From the NCBI GenBank assembly GCA_038043465.1, contig JBBTBX010000016.1:1-63037 (forward strand): a DNA stretch of 63,037 bases, in the 5' to 3' direction. Source of the DNA: SXRF01 sp038043465 (lineage in GTDB: Bacteria; Pseudomonadota; Alphaproteobacteria; Rickettsiales; SXRF01). The position numbers and the translations under genes were made by a program. Each line of letters opens with the position of its first letter. Position 1 is the first letter of the stretch. The notes beneath the pieces were generated by a model. That model was not told where the DNA came from. It searched no databases and saw only the letters and a program-made list of their open reading frames with translations. Shown piece after piece: positions 1 through 8,654 of this stretch.

Positions 1-52
1 TTCCATAGCAACACAGCCTTACAGCAAGTGTTGCACTTCAGTCTAGAACTGG

Positions 53-80
53 GTCACAATGCGAGGTTTGCAAGTATAAT
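53..80 (+). promoter_or_regulatory. candidate promoter of the prepilin gene
   Basis: A perfect TATAAT lies at 75-80. A weak -35 (GTCACA, 53-58) sits 16 bases upstream. The -10 is 65 bases before the preferred ATG of the prepilin-like gene. This rests on sequence match only. Confidence 0.3.
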
Positions 81-145
81 AACTATTGCCAGAAGGTGAA
101 TTAAAACTTAGTTTTAATAATAAATATTTACAATGCCTTATATAC

Positions 146-883
146 ATGCCCATTCCTGATAGAAAAACTGGCTTTACCCTCATCGAACTTTCAATAGTTC
201 TGGTTATTATTGGATTGGTTGTTGGAGGTGTGATGGTTGGCAGAGATTTAATAAAACAGGCAGCAATAAAGAAAAACTATTCCCAACTACAACAGCTCGA
301 ACTTGCTTATAGAACATTTAAGCTGAAATATGGATGTGTTGCTGGTGATTGTAAGGATGCAACTGATTTATTTGGCAATTACATACCAGTTGCTGGTTCC
401 TGTACGATGCCAAACGGCAATGGAAACGGGAATGGTGATGATTTAATAAATGATGGTGGCACTGGAAATTGGTATTGTGAATCTCGTCAAACGGTCTATT
501 CGCTTGTTGCTGCTAATATGCTTCCAGCAACTAGTGTAACAAGTTGTGGTTCTACATATTTTAAGGGAATAAATGATAAGTGCGCTTATTTTTCTTTTGA
601 TGATGTGTATTTAGAGCTTACGCCAAAGAGAAATAAAAACACAGTAACGTTTGCTGATTTTTCTGCTCCATGGGCTAAGTTCCCAGCCTTAAGCCCAAAT
701 GAAGCACGGGCAATAGATGAAAAAATTGATGACGGAATATCAAACAAAGGTAGATTTTCGGGATTGGATGCAGCTGATATTAGTGCTGGAACTGGAGCAA
801 TAGTGGTGGGTAGTTGTGTTACATCCGGTGCGTATAACAACAACGATGTATTATCCTGCCGCGCGGTTTATTATCTTGATTGA
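146..883 (+). CDS. type IV pilin / type II secretion-like prepilin
   Basis: Surface or secreted filament subunit candidate, 245 aa. The ATG at 146 gives a short basic leader (MPIPDRKTG) followed by FTLIEL. This is the classic prepilin peptidase site, with cleavage after Gly, N-methylation of Phe and Glu at +5. About 20 hydrophobic residues follow (SIVLVIIGLVVGG). The frame is open further upstream to a TTG at 86, but that would bury the leader, so 146 is preferred. The C-terminal part has an Asn/Gly/Asp-rich stretch and several Cys residues (C-V-A-G-D-C and later pairs) that may form disulfides, as in pilins and pseudopilins. No other secretion gene is adjacent, so its machine is unknown. It could be a major pilin, minor pilin or pseudopilin. 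Confidence 0.8.
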   Translation: MPIPDRKTGFTLIELSIVLVIIGLVVGGVMVGRDLIKQAAIKKNYSQLQQLELAYRTFKLKYGCVAGDCKDATDLFGNYIPVAGSCTMPNGNGNGNGDDLINDGGTGNWYCESRQTVYSLVAANMLPATSVTSCGSTYFKGINDKCAYFSFDDVYLELTPKRNKNTVTFADFSAPWAKFPALSPNEARAIDEKIDDGISNKGRFSGLDAADISAGTGAIVVGSCVTSGAYNNNDVLSCRAVYYLD

Positions 884-1248
884 TGATGGAAAAACAAGAT
901 TCATCGATTTCACTCGGGATGACAAGTAATACAAAATTCTCTAGGCATTTTTTTCCTACTATGCAAATATAGATAGATTTAGTGAGAGTTTTTGTACACA
1001 GCATAAAAGTTAATTACAAAATAAAGTAAAGAAACCATGAATTTGCAAAATATTACGCTAACGAATTAAATATTATATATATAAAACAGACTGTTATATT
1101 GCTGCCTATTTTTTAGGCAATAAGATAAAATGCTAGGATTCACCTCACTTGGCTGCTTCGTTTTTGCTATTGCTCACAGAGTTATCCACAGAAAAAGTGG
1201 ACTGTTTTATATAGTTGAAAAGCAGATGTGTTAAGCTAGATATAAGTC
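884..1248. other. 365-base gap: repeat fragment, AT-rich tract, single DnaA-box-like site
   Basis: No convincing gene. Positions 898-926 resemble one arm of the palindromic elements seen elsewhere in the window (ending in CGGGATGACAAG), but no second arm is visible. Positions 1009-1110 are strongly AT-rich with a TATATATA run. An exact TTATCCACA, a perfect match to the DnaA box, lies at 1182-1190. One box is too little to call an origin. The uvrC promoter must also lie here, but I see no clear one. Confidence 0.4.
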
Positions 1249-3138
1249 ATGGAAATACAACAACAGTCACTTGCCAGTGGGCGAAAAATTATAAAAACTT
1301 ATGCGGATGAATTGCCGCATCGTGCTGGTGTGTATCGTATGTTAGATGCATCCGACAACACTCTTTATGTCGGAAAAGCGAAAAGTTTAAAAAACCGCGT
1401 AATGAATTATGTAAACGCTTCTGCTCTCAACACTCGTTTGCAGAGAATGATTTCTCTGACTGCAAAAATGGAAATAATAACTACGCGCTCGGAAGCGGAA
1501 GCATTGCTGCTTGAAGCAAATCTGATAAAAAAATATTCACCGCGTTATAACATTCTGCTCAAAGATGATAAATCTTTTCCTTATATATTTATTTCTGGAG
1601 ACCACGATTTTCCTAGCATTTCCAAGCATCGTGGAGCTAAAACAAACAAAGGCAAATATTTTGGTCCGTTTGTTTCGGCGGGTGCAGTCGATGAAACAAT
1701 TACGTTTTTGCAAAAAGCATTTTTACTTAGAAATTGCAGTGATAATATTTTCAAAAATCGAACTCGACCATGTTTGCAATATCAAATAAAACGCTGCTCC
1801 GCTCCTTGCGTTGATTACATAAATAAACAGGATTACGCAGAACTGAATCGGCAGGCGCAGGATTTTCTTTCAGGTAAAAGCAGACAGATTCAGGAAGAAT
1901 TACTGCAAGAAATGCAGGTTGCAAGCGAAGCGCAGGATTATGAAAAAGCTAGCCAGATTCGCGATCGGATTCGTTCTCTTACCCAAGTACAGCAACAAAG
2001 TAAGTTAAATAATAATTCAGTGGATGATGCCGATTTAATAGCATTGGCAAAAGATGGTGATAACTGCTCAATACAGATTTTCAGTTTTCGTGGCGGGCGG
2101 AATTATGGCAGTAAAAATTATTTTCCGTCTAATACAAAAGATCATAGTGCCAGCGAAATTATTTCTAGTTTTATCGCTCAATTTTATGGGTCGCAACCAG
2201 TTCCGAAATTGATACTCACCAGTGAGGAATTGGAAGATGCGGAATTATTGGAAGAAGCTTTACGTTTAAATACAGATTATGCAGTGAGTATTATTTACCC
2301 GCAGCGAGGTGAAAAACGCGAGTTGATAGAACAGGCGATACGCAATGCAAAAGAAGCCTTAGTACGCCATCTTTCTACCAGCATATCGCAAAAAGCAGCA
2401 CTCGCTGGTGTGCAGGAATTATTCACCCTTGATGATATTCCAAAACGCATAGAGGTTTATGACAATAGCCATATCAGCGGGACAAATCAGGTGGGAGCGA
2501 TGATAGTTGCTGGAGTGGATGGTTTTATAAAAAACCAATATCGTAAGTTTGATATAAAAGGAATCCCTCACCCTAGCCCTCTCCCAGAGGGAGAGGGAAT
2601 AAGTAGAGGCGGTGATGATTACGCCATGCTGCGCGAAGTTCTGACCCGTCGCTTTAAACGCCTGCCCGATGAACCAGCTAATAAACCAGATCTCGTTTTA
2701 ATTGATGGAGGGGCAGGGCAGCTCGGCATTGCCACGCAGGTTTTTGAAGAACTTGGCGTTGATGACATAGTATATGTTGGAATAGCTAAAGGTGAAGATA
2801 GAAACGCGGGGCGCGAGCATTTTTTTATTAAAGGGCGTGAACCATTCCAACTCCCCGAAAATGATGCGGTTTTGCATTACCTGCAACGCCTTCGCGATGA
2901 GGCGCACCGTTTTGCAATTGGCGCACATCGTAATAAACGCAGTAAATCCATGCAGGTTTCCGAGCTGGATTCTATATCAGGGATAGGGGCAGCCCGCAAA
3001 AAAGCCCTGCTCCATCATTTTGGTTCAGCGCGGGCAGTGGCTGGGGCTAGTATCGAGGAAATTGGTCAGGTAACTGGTATCAGCAAAGACAAAGCTAAAA
3101 TTATTTATCAGCATTTTCATGGTAATGTTGATGGCTAA
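1249..3138 (+). CDS. uvrC: UvrABC excinuclease subunit C
   Basis: Makes both incisions around a bulky DNA lesion after UvrA/UvrB loading in nucleotide excision repair. 629 aa, of normal length. In order: GIY-YIG nuclease (about residues 24-100, with GVYRM...LYVGKAKSLKNR), a Cys-rich region (RPCLQYQIKRCSAPC), the UVR motif that binds UvrB (around YEKASQIRDRI, residues 225-245), the RNase H-like 5' nuclease domain (EVYDNSHISGT, LVLIDGGAGQL), and C-terminal helix-hairpin-helix repeats (ISGIGAARKKALLHHFG). A palindromic element adds about 13 residues (roughly 439-451, PHPSPLPEGEGI) inside the 5' nuclease domain, just before the conserved GDDYAML segment. The reading frame is kept and no motif is lost, so the protein is probably functional. 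It is monocistronic, or the first gene before the sugar cluster. Confidence 0.97.
   Translation: MEIQQQSLASGRKIIKTYADELPHRAGVYRMLDASDNTLYVGKAKSLKNRVMNYVNASALNTRLQRMISLTAKMEIITTRSEAEALLLEANLIKKYSPRYNILLKDDKSFPYIFISGDHDFPSISKHRGAKTNKGKYFGPFVSAGAVDETITFLQKAFLLRNCSDNIFKNRTRPCLQYQIKRCSAPCVDYINKQDYAELNRQAQDFLSGKSRQIQEELLQEMQVASEAQDYEKASQIRDRIRSLTQVQQQSKLNNNSVDDADLIALAKDGDNCSIQIFSFRGGRNYGSKNYFPSNTKDHSASEIISSFIAQFYGSQPVPKLILTSEELEDAELLEEALRLNTDYAVSIIYPQRGEKRELIEQAIRNAKEALVRHLSTSISQKAALAGVQELFTLDDIPKRIEVYDNSHISGTNQVGAMIVAGVDGFIKNQYRKFDIKGIPHPSPLPEGEGISRGGDDYAMLREVLTRRFKRLPDEPANKPDLVLIDGGAGQLGIATQVFEELGVDDIVYVGIAKGEDRNAGREHFFIKGREPFQLPENDAVLHYLQRLRDEAHRFAIGAHRNKRSKSMQVSELDSISGIGAARKKALLHHFGSARAVAGASIEEIGQVTGISKDKAKIIYQHFHGNVDG
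2565..2600 (+). repeat. palindromic element inside uvrC
   Basis: A 36-base element with a stem CCCTCTCCC / GGGAGAGGG around an AGA loop, preceded by a CCCTCACCCTAG tail. It is translated in frame within UvrC. The same 36 bases occur exactly, in reverse complement, at 50362-50397. Confidence 0.85.
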
Positions 3139-3179
3139 ATGTTAAATATGCCAATTAATAAAATAAAAAAGGAATTTAA

Positions 3180-3752
3180 ATGCTGATATTTATTGGTGGT
3201 GGTGGGCATTCAAAAGTGCTGTATGATACAGTTCTTGCACAAAATCGGACATTATATGGATATACCGATTCAAAACCGCAAGCTTGGCTTGATGAACAGA
3301 ATATCAAGCATATCAGCGATGATAATTTATCATCAATACTCGGCAACCGCCCGGAATTGTTCATAGCTTTTGTTGGGGCAGATTGTGAGTCGCTTAATAA
3401 GCGCGCAACAATGATGAAAGAGTATCAAGAAAAAGGCGCGTACTTCACGCCACTGATTCACCCAACAGCACTAGTAAGCAAAAGAGCGACTATATCAATT
3501 GGTGTTCAGATATTGCCACATGCCGTGGTTAATAGCGGGGCAGTGATAGGTGAGGGTGCGGTTATCAATAGCGGCGCAATTGTAGAGCATGACGCGGTTA
3601 TTGGGGCAGGGGCGCATATTGCACCACGCGCTGTGGTGCTGGGTGGAGCAAATGTTGGTGAATATTCATATATTGGCAGCGGGGCGGTGATTGTGCAAAA
3701 CAGTGTCGTTCCACCAAGTAGCTTTATCAAAGCGTTGACAGTGTATAAGTAA
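3180..3752 (+). CDS. NeuD/PglD-family sugar O/N-acetyltransferase
   Basis: Likely transfers an acetyl group from acetyl-CoA to an amino-sugar nucleotide (the LegH/PglD step) or O-acetylates a nonulosonate (NeuD). 190 aa. The N-terminus is a small Rossmann-like PglD_N domain (LIFIGGGGHSKVLYDT). From about residue 95 the protein is a left-handed beta-helix of imperfect hexapeptide repeats (for example GAVIGEGAVINSGAIVEHDAVIGAG). It is the first gene of a tight same-strand cluster whose next genes match LegB, LegC and LegG, which favours a LegH-type N-acetyltransferase. The exact acceptor cannot be read from sequence. The start is set by the ATG with GGA at 3171-3173. Confidence 0.8.
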   Translation: MLIFIGGGGHSKVLYDTVLAQNRTLYGYTDSKPQAWLDEQNIKHISDDNLSSILGNRPELFIAFVGADCESLNKRATMMKEYQEKGAYFTPLIHPTALVSKRATISIGVQILPHAVVNSGAVIGEGAVINSGAIVEHDAVIGAGAHIAPRAVVLGGANVGEYSYIGSGAVIVQNSVVPPSSFIKALTVYK

Positions 3753-3761
3753 AGAGATTAC

Positions 3762-4784
3762 GTGAAGGATATGGCAGAAAAACTGGAAAATATTTTAGTT
3801 ACTGGCGGCGAAGGATTTATCGGCTCACACCTCGTTGAAGCTCTGGTAGCTGAAGGTCGCCACGTCAAAGCCATGGCTCTTTATAACAGTTTCGGCAGGT
3901 ATGGCTGGCTGGATACTATACCAGCGGCAACGCGTGACAAGGTTGAATTGGTTATGGGCGATGTGCGTGACCCGTTTTCGGTGCGCGAGGCTATGCGCGG
4001 TTGTGACGGGGTAATGCATCTTGCAGCACTAATCGCCATTCCTTATTCTTACAACGCGCCTGCGTCATATGTTGATGTGAACATAACAGGAACTCTTAAC
4101 GTTGTGCAGGCAGCGCGTGATCTGGGGATTAAAAAAATCGTCCATACCTCGACATCAGAAGTTTACGGAACAGCGCAGCAAGTGCCGATTCCTGAGACTC
4201 ATCCGCTGGTTGGGCAGTCGCCTTATTCCGCCAGTAAAATAGCTGCCGATCAGATGGCGTATTCTTATTTCTGCTCATTCGGTACGCCAGTTGCCATTGC
4301 TCGCCCATTTAATACTTACGGCGCGCGCCAGTCGTTGCGCGCTGTCATCCCAACAATTATTTTACAGGCACTTAGCGATTCGAAGGAATTATCACTAGGC
4401 GCATTAAATCCGACTCGTGATTTCAATTTTATAGGTGACACGGTGGCGGGGATGGTTGCAATACTTGATAGCGATAAAGCAATTGGCGAAACCATAAATA
4501 TCGGCAGCGGTTTTGAAATTTCCGTTGGCGACACGGTAAAATTGATCAGCGAAATAACTGGTAAAAAGCTGGAAGTAAAAACCGATGAGAGCCGCCTGCG
4601 CCCTAACGCTAGCGAGGTTGAGCGTTTATGTTGTGACAATGACAAAGCCCTTAAATTGCTAGGTTGGAAACCAAAGCATCAAGGAAGGGAAGGGCTGAGA
4701 TCCGGTCTTGCCGACACTATAAAATGGTTCGAAAATCCTGCTAACCGCGCTTATTATCAAGATGTCCACCGCTACACAATATAA
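3762..4784 (+). CDS. legB: NAD-dependent sugar-nucleotide 4,6-dehydratase, LegB type
   Basis: Extended short-chain dehydrogenase expected to convert an NDP-N-acetylglucosamine to its 4-keto-6-deoxy form, the first step of legionaminic-acid-type nonulosonate synthesis. 340 aa from a GTG at 3762. An ATG at 3771 (MAEKLENILV) is an equally possible start. The NAD-binding motif TGGEGFIGSH is near residue 14, and the catalytic Tyr/Lys pair is in YSASK. The segment HLAALIAIPYSYNAPASYV and the C-terminal substrate-binding half match the LegB subgroup. The last 23 bases overlap the start of the aminotransferase gene, indicating translational coupling. Family assignment is firm; the exact substrate is inferred from the neighbours. 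Confidence 0.88.
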   Translation: MKDMAEKLENILVTGGEGFIGSHLVEALVAEGRHVKAMALYNSFGRYGWLDTIPAATRDKVELVMGDVRDPFSVREAMRGCDGVMHLAALIAIPYSYNAPASYVDVNITGTLNVVQAARDLGIKKIVHTSTSEVYGTAQQVPIPETHPLVGQSPYSASKIAADQMAYSYFCSFGTPVAIARPFNTYGARQSLRAVIPTIILQALSDSKELSLGALNPTRDFNFIGDTVAGMVAILDSDKAIGETINIGSGFEISVGDTVKLISEITGKKLEVKTDESRLRPNASEVERLCCDNDKALKLLGWKPKHQGREGLRSGLADTIKWFENPANRAYYQDVHRYTI

Positions 4785-5940
4785 CAATATCATTGCTGCC
4801 ATTAAAAAAGTGATAGGTGATGAGCCGCGTCCAGTCGCCCTGCATGAGCCGTTGTTTATCGGCAATGAGGAAAAATATGTTGCTTCGTGCGTGACAAGTG
4901 GCTGGGTGTCATCAGTTGGCGAATTTGTTGATAGATTTGAGCGCGAACTGGCTGAGGCTTGTGCTGCGAAATATGCGGTAGCGGTGGTAAACGGGACTTG
5001 CGCTTTGCATATTGCGTTGGTTGCTTGCGGTGTACAGCCAAATGATGAAGTGCTGGTTCCTTCTTTGACATTTGTTGCAACCGCCAATTCAGTTTCTCAT
5101 GCTTCCGCGATTCCGCATTTTGTAGAAGTTGAAGAAAATTCTTTGGGAATATGCCCTGTCAAACTCGATGCTTATTTACAGCAAATAGCGGTTACTAAAA
5201 ACGGCTTTACCATAAATAAAAATACTGGCCGTATCATTCGGGCAATCGTTCCTGTGCATGTATTTGGGCATCCCTGCCAGCTTGATAAATTACATAAAAT
5301 TGCCAAAAAATATAATTTGCTGCTGATTGAAGATGCTACCGAAGCACTCGGCTCAAAAATTGGCGATAAACCGATTGGTAGTCATGGTATCGCGGTCTTA
5401 AGTTTTAACGGCAATAAAATTATTACCACTGGCGGTGGCGGTGCAATTCTGGTGCAGGATGAGGCACTTTATAAAAAATTAAAACACCTGACCACAACCG
5501 CCAAAAAACCACACCCATTTTCTTTTGAACATGACGAAATAGCGTGGAATTACCGCCTTCCCAATCTCAATGCCGCCCTTGGTTGCGCCCAGCTTGAGCA
5601 GCTTCCACGCTTCCTTGCTGCCAAACGCGCACTTGCCAAGCGTTATATAGAAGAATTGGCAGGAATTACTGGAATAAATATTTTACCTGAGCCAAAAAAT
5701 ACCCAGAGCAATTATTGGTTAGTAACTATGCTCTATAGCAATACCAATGAAACCTGGCGCGATGAAATCCTTTCTGCTCTGCATCAGGAAAAAATATTAT
5801 GTCGCCCGACATGGACACCACTGCACCAGCTTCCAATGTATAAAAACAACCCACGCGCTGATTTGCAACTCACTGAAAATCTGCATAAGCAGATTATCAG
5901 CCTGCCATCGAGCGTTAAATTAGGTCTGCAATATGTCTAG
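4762..5940 (+). CDS. legC: PLP-dependent sugar aminotransferase, LegC type
   Basis: DegT/DnrJ/EryC1-family enzyme that should aminate the 4-keto product of the preceding dehydratase, using pyridoxal phosphate and a glutamate donor. 392 aa. Visible features are the LegC-type N-terminus (LHEPLFIGNEEKYVASCV, SGWVSS), the cofactor region (VLVPSLTFVATANSV; EDATEALGSK) and the expected Schiff-base Lys near residue 219 in SFNGNKIITTGGGG. It begins inside legB and its last bases contain the start of the neuC-like gene (ATGTCTAG), so three genes are translationally coupled. The 4-amino product would be acetylated by the upstream NeuD/PglD homologue. Confidence 0.9.
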   Translation: MSTATQYNNIIAAIKKVIGDEPRPVALHEPLFIGNEEKYVASCVTSGWVSSVGEFVDRFERELAEACAAKYAVAVVNGTCALHIALVACGVQPNDEVLVPSLTFVATANSVSHASAIPHFVEVEENSLGICPVKLDAYLQQIAVTKNGFTINKNTGRIIRAIVPVHVFGHPCQLDKLHKIAKKYNLLLIEDATEALGSKIGDKPIGSHGIAVLSFNGNKIITTGGGGAILVQDEALYKKLKHLTTTAKKPHPFSFEHDEIAWNYRLPNLNAALGCAQLEQLPRFLAAKRALAKRYIEELAGITGINILPEPKNTQSNYWLVTMLYSNTNETWRDEILSALHQEKILCRPTWTPLHQLPMYKNNPRADLQLTENLHKQIISLPSSVKLGLQYV

Positions 5941-7102
5941 GAAAATAGCGGTAATCACTGGAACGCGCGCCGAATATGGGCTGCTTTATCATCTCATGCG
6001 CGAGTTGCAAAACCAGCCAGATGTTGAGTTTCAGCTTATTGTCACGGGCGCGCATCTATCACATAAACACGGCTATACCGTCCAGCAAATCGAAAGTGAT
6101 GGTTTTACTATTTCCGCCAAAGTGGATATGCAGCTTGCTGGTGACGCGCCGGTTGATATAGCTCACTTTATGGGGATATGTACAAGTGAAATGGCAAAGG
6201 TTTTTGATCGGTTAAAGCCGGATATAGCTGTTATTCTAGGTGATAGATATGAAATGCTGGCGGCGGCGAGCGCGGCGATGGTGATGTGTGTTCCTATTGC
6301 TCATATTCACGGCGGAGAATCTACGGAAGGATTGATTGACGAAGCCATTCGTCATTCCATAACCAAAATGGCGCAAATTCATTTTGTTTCGACAAATATT
6401 TACCGTAACAGGGTTATACAACTTGGAGAAAATCCCAAAACTGTGCATCTGGTTGGTGCGCTTGGAGTTGATGCTATTAAAAAAACACCACTTCTGAGTC
6501 GTGCTGAACTTGAGAAATTACTGGATTTTAAATTTGCCAAAAAGAATCTGCTGATTACTTTCCATCCTGTGACACTGGAAAATGCTGATGGTTCAAAGCA
6601 GATGGAAGAGCTGCTGTCTGCGCTTTCATCGCTCAACGACACCGGACTTATTTTTACCATGCCCAATGCTGATGCTGGCGGACAAAAAATAAAGGATTTG
6701 ATACAGGACTTTGTAGCACAAAATAAAAACGCACGCGCTTATGATTCCTTGGGACAACAACGCTATCTTTCATGTGTTGCAGAGGTTGACGCGGTGGTTG
6801 GCAATTCTTCCAGTGGACTTATTGAAGTTCCAAGCTTCAAAAAACCTACCATTAATATTGGAAATCGTCAGAACGGCAGGATTAAAGCTGCCAGCGTAAT
6901 TGACTGTGAGCCTGAGCGCGATTCAATTTTAGTGGCACTGGATAAAGCATATTCGAAGGAATTTAGAACATCTTTGTCCAATATTGAAAATTCTTATGGA
7001 AGTGGCGATAGCTGCAAAAAAATTGTAGATACTTTGATTTCTGTGGATTTGTATAATATACTGACAAAGCACTTTTTTGATATTCCTGTAGGTGTGGATT
7101 AA
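5933..7102 (+). CDS. neuC: hydrolysing UDP-sugar 2-epimerase (NeuC/LegG family)
   Basis: Removes the nucleotide and inverts C2 of the diacetamido sugar (LegG) or of UDP-GlcNAc (NeuC), giving the hexose condensed with phosphoenolpyruvate to a nonulosonic acid. 389 aa. Conserved features are the N-terminal ITGTRAEYGLL, the histidines in GAHLSHKHGYT, GDRYEMLAAASAA, HIHGGESTEGLIDEAIRH, and the nucleotide-binding GNSSSGLIEVPSF near residue 290. The order legB-legC-neuC matches legionaminic-acid loci. However, no NeuB/LegI synthase and no CMP-sugar synthetase is in the window, so these must be encoded elsewhere or the pathway ends differently. Confidence 0.92.
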   Translation: MSRKIAVITGTRAEYGLLYHLMRELQNQPDVEFQLIVTGAHLSHKHGYTVQQIESDGFTISAKVDMQLAGDAPVDIAHFMGICTSEMAKVFDRLKPDIAVILGDRYEMLAAASAAMVMCVPIAHIHGGESTEGLIDEAIRHSITKMAQIHFVSTNIYRNRVIQLGENPKTVHLVGALGVDAIKKTPLLSRAELEKLLDFKFAKKNLLITFHPVTLENADGSKQMEELLSALSSLNDTGLIFTMPNADAGGQKIKDLIQDFVAQNKNARAYDSLGQQRYLSCVAEVDAVVGNSSSGLIEVPSFKKPTINIGNRQNGRIKAASVIDCEPERDSILVALDKAYSKEFRTSLSNIENSYGSGDSCKKIVDTLISVDLYNILTKHFFDIPVGVD

Positions 7103-7110
7103 GGGATTTT

Positions 7111-7992
7111 ATGCGGATTGTTTTTATCGGTGCAGTAGAATTTTCGCATACCACTCTTAAGAAGCTTATTGAGTTACGCGCAGAGATAGTTGGAGTATGT
7201 ACTTTGGAGAATTCCAAGTTTAATTCTGATCATGTTGATCTTTCGCCTTTATGCCGAGAACATAATATTGATTGCATCTATGCCACTGATATAAATTCCC
7301 CAGAAAATATAAATTGGATAAAAAATAAAAAACCGGACGTTATTTTTTGTTTCGGCTGGTCAAAGTTGCTTGGCAAAGAGATTTTGAATATTGCTCCTCT
7401 TGGCGTGGTTGGTTATCACCCTGCCGCTTTGCCGGAAAATCGCGGTCGCCATCCGCTTATTTGGGCTTTGGCACTCGGACTAAAGCAAACAGCATCGACT
7501 TTCTTTTTTATGGACGCGGGTGCAGATAGCGGCGATATTTTATCGCAGAAAACAATTGATATAGAACCACAAGACAACGCCACCAGCCTGTACACAAAAA
7601 TGACAGATACAGCTCTTTTGCAGTTGGAGGAATTTTTGCCGACCCTTATTTCTGGTAAGTTTGCAAGGCAGCCACAGAATCACGAAATTGCCAATGTCTG
7701 GCGTAAACGCAGCAAAAAAGACGGAGTTATTGATTGGCGTATGTCAGCACGCTCCATCCATAATTTGGTGCGCGCCCTCACTAAGCCTTATGTGGGAGCT
7801 AGCTTTAATTATCAGAATCAGGAAATCACCGTGTGGAAATCGGAAATAATATATGGTACGCCAGAAAATGTGGAATATGGCAAAATTCTGGAGTTGGTAG
7901 CGTCAGGCGTGGTTGTTAAATGTGGTGAGAATTCTATAAAGCTGCTAGAGACAACTCCTGCATTCCATCCCAAGAAAGGTGAATATTTATGA
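7111..7992 (+). CDS. formyltransferase-family enzyme of the nonulosonate cluster
   Basis: 293 aa homologue of methionyl-tRNA / sugar formyltransferases, which use 10-formyl-tetrahydrofolate. The catalytic region is GYHPAALPENRGRHP followed by STFFFMDAGADSGDIL. The usual Asn-x-His triad start reads Gly-Tyr-His, so the Asn is replaced while the His and the later Asp are present. I believe this GYHPA/NRGRHP pattern is typical of a subgroup found in sugar loci rather than of tRNA formyltransferase. It lies 8 bases after neuC and its stop overlaps the deacetylase start (ATGA). A reasonable inference is that it N-formylates an amine exposed by the downstream deacetylase. The acceptor is unknown. 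Confidence 0.75.
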   Translation: MRIVFIGAVEFSHTTLKKLIELRAEIVGVCTLENSKFNSDHVDLSPLCREHNIDCIYATDINSPENINWIKNKKPDVIFCFGWSKLLGKEILNIAPLGVVGYHPAALPENRGRHPLIWALALGLKQTASTFFFMDAGADSGDILSQKTIDIEPQDNATSLYTKMTDTALLQLEEFLPTLISGKFARQPQNHEIANVWRKRSKKDGVIDWRMSARSIHNLVRALTKPYVGASFNYQNQEITVWKSEIIYGTPENVEYGKILELVASGVVVKCGENSIKLLETTPAFHPKKGEYL

Positions 7993-8654
7993 AAGTATTG
8001 GTTATCGCTCCGCATCCTGATGATGAAACGCTCGGCTGTGGAGGCGTTATACTGCGTAGTGTTGCGGAGGGTCATGAAGTCCACTGGCTGATTATAACCG
8101 AGATGAAAATTGAAAATGGTTTTTCGGAAACAAAAATATCTGGCCGCAACGAAGAAATAAAGAAGGTTGCGAAGGAATATGGGTTTGCCGGTGTGCATCA
8201 GGCAAAATTTCCTACCACGCAGCTCGACACAATTCCAAAAGCTCAAGTAGTGGAAGCTATAAGTTCAGTCGTTGCGAGTGTGCAGCCGCACACTATCTAT
8301 CTTCCCTATAGGAATGATGTGCATAGCGATCATGCGGTGGTTTTTGATGCCACGGTTTCTTGTACAAAAACCTTCCGTTATCCTTATGTTAAGAGGATTT
8401 TATCTTACGAAACATTATCGGAAACCGAGTTTTCCCTGCGCCCAGACGATGGCGGGTTTAAGCCTAACGTATTTATCGATGTGACAAAGTTTGCACAGAA
8501 GAAAATTGATATTATGAAAATATATGCAGGAGAAATGGGCAAATTCCCATTCCCGCGCAGTGAGCAGGCGATGCTTGCACAAATGCAATTGCGCGGCAGT
8601 CAGGTAGGCGTAGAAGCTGCTGAATCATTCATGTTGCTTAAAGAAATTCTTTAG
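7989..8654 (+). CDS. PIG-L/LmbE-family N-deacetylase
   Basis: Zinc-dependent deacetylase of N-acetylated sugars, 221 aa. The family signature PHPDDETLGCGG is at the N-terminus and supplies the His-x-x-Asp-Asp metal and acid-base residues. The third metal ligand is in NDVHSDHAVV near residue 113. The start overlaps the stop of the formyltransferase-like gene by ATGA, and its end meets the stop of hflC tail to tail with a four-base overlap. It probably removes an N-acetyl group from an intermediate or product of this cluster. Paired with the formyltransferase it could exchange acetyl for formyl. The substrate is inferred only from position. Confidence 0.8.
   Translation: MKVLVIAPHPDDETLGCGGVILRSVAEGHEVHWLIITEMKIENGFSETKISGRNEEIKKVAKEYGFAGVHQAKFPTTQLDTIPKAQVVEAISSVVASVQPHTIYLPYRNDVHSDHAVVFDATVSCTKTFRYPYVKRILSYETLSETEFSLRPDDGGFKPNVFIDVTKFAQKKIDIMKIYAGEMGKFPFPRSEQAMLAQMQLRGSQVGVEAAESFMLLKEIL

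Noticed and set aside
1009..1190. chromosomal origin
   Set aside because: Only one DnaA box, and none of the usual origin neighbours (dnaA, hemE, parAB) are present.
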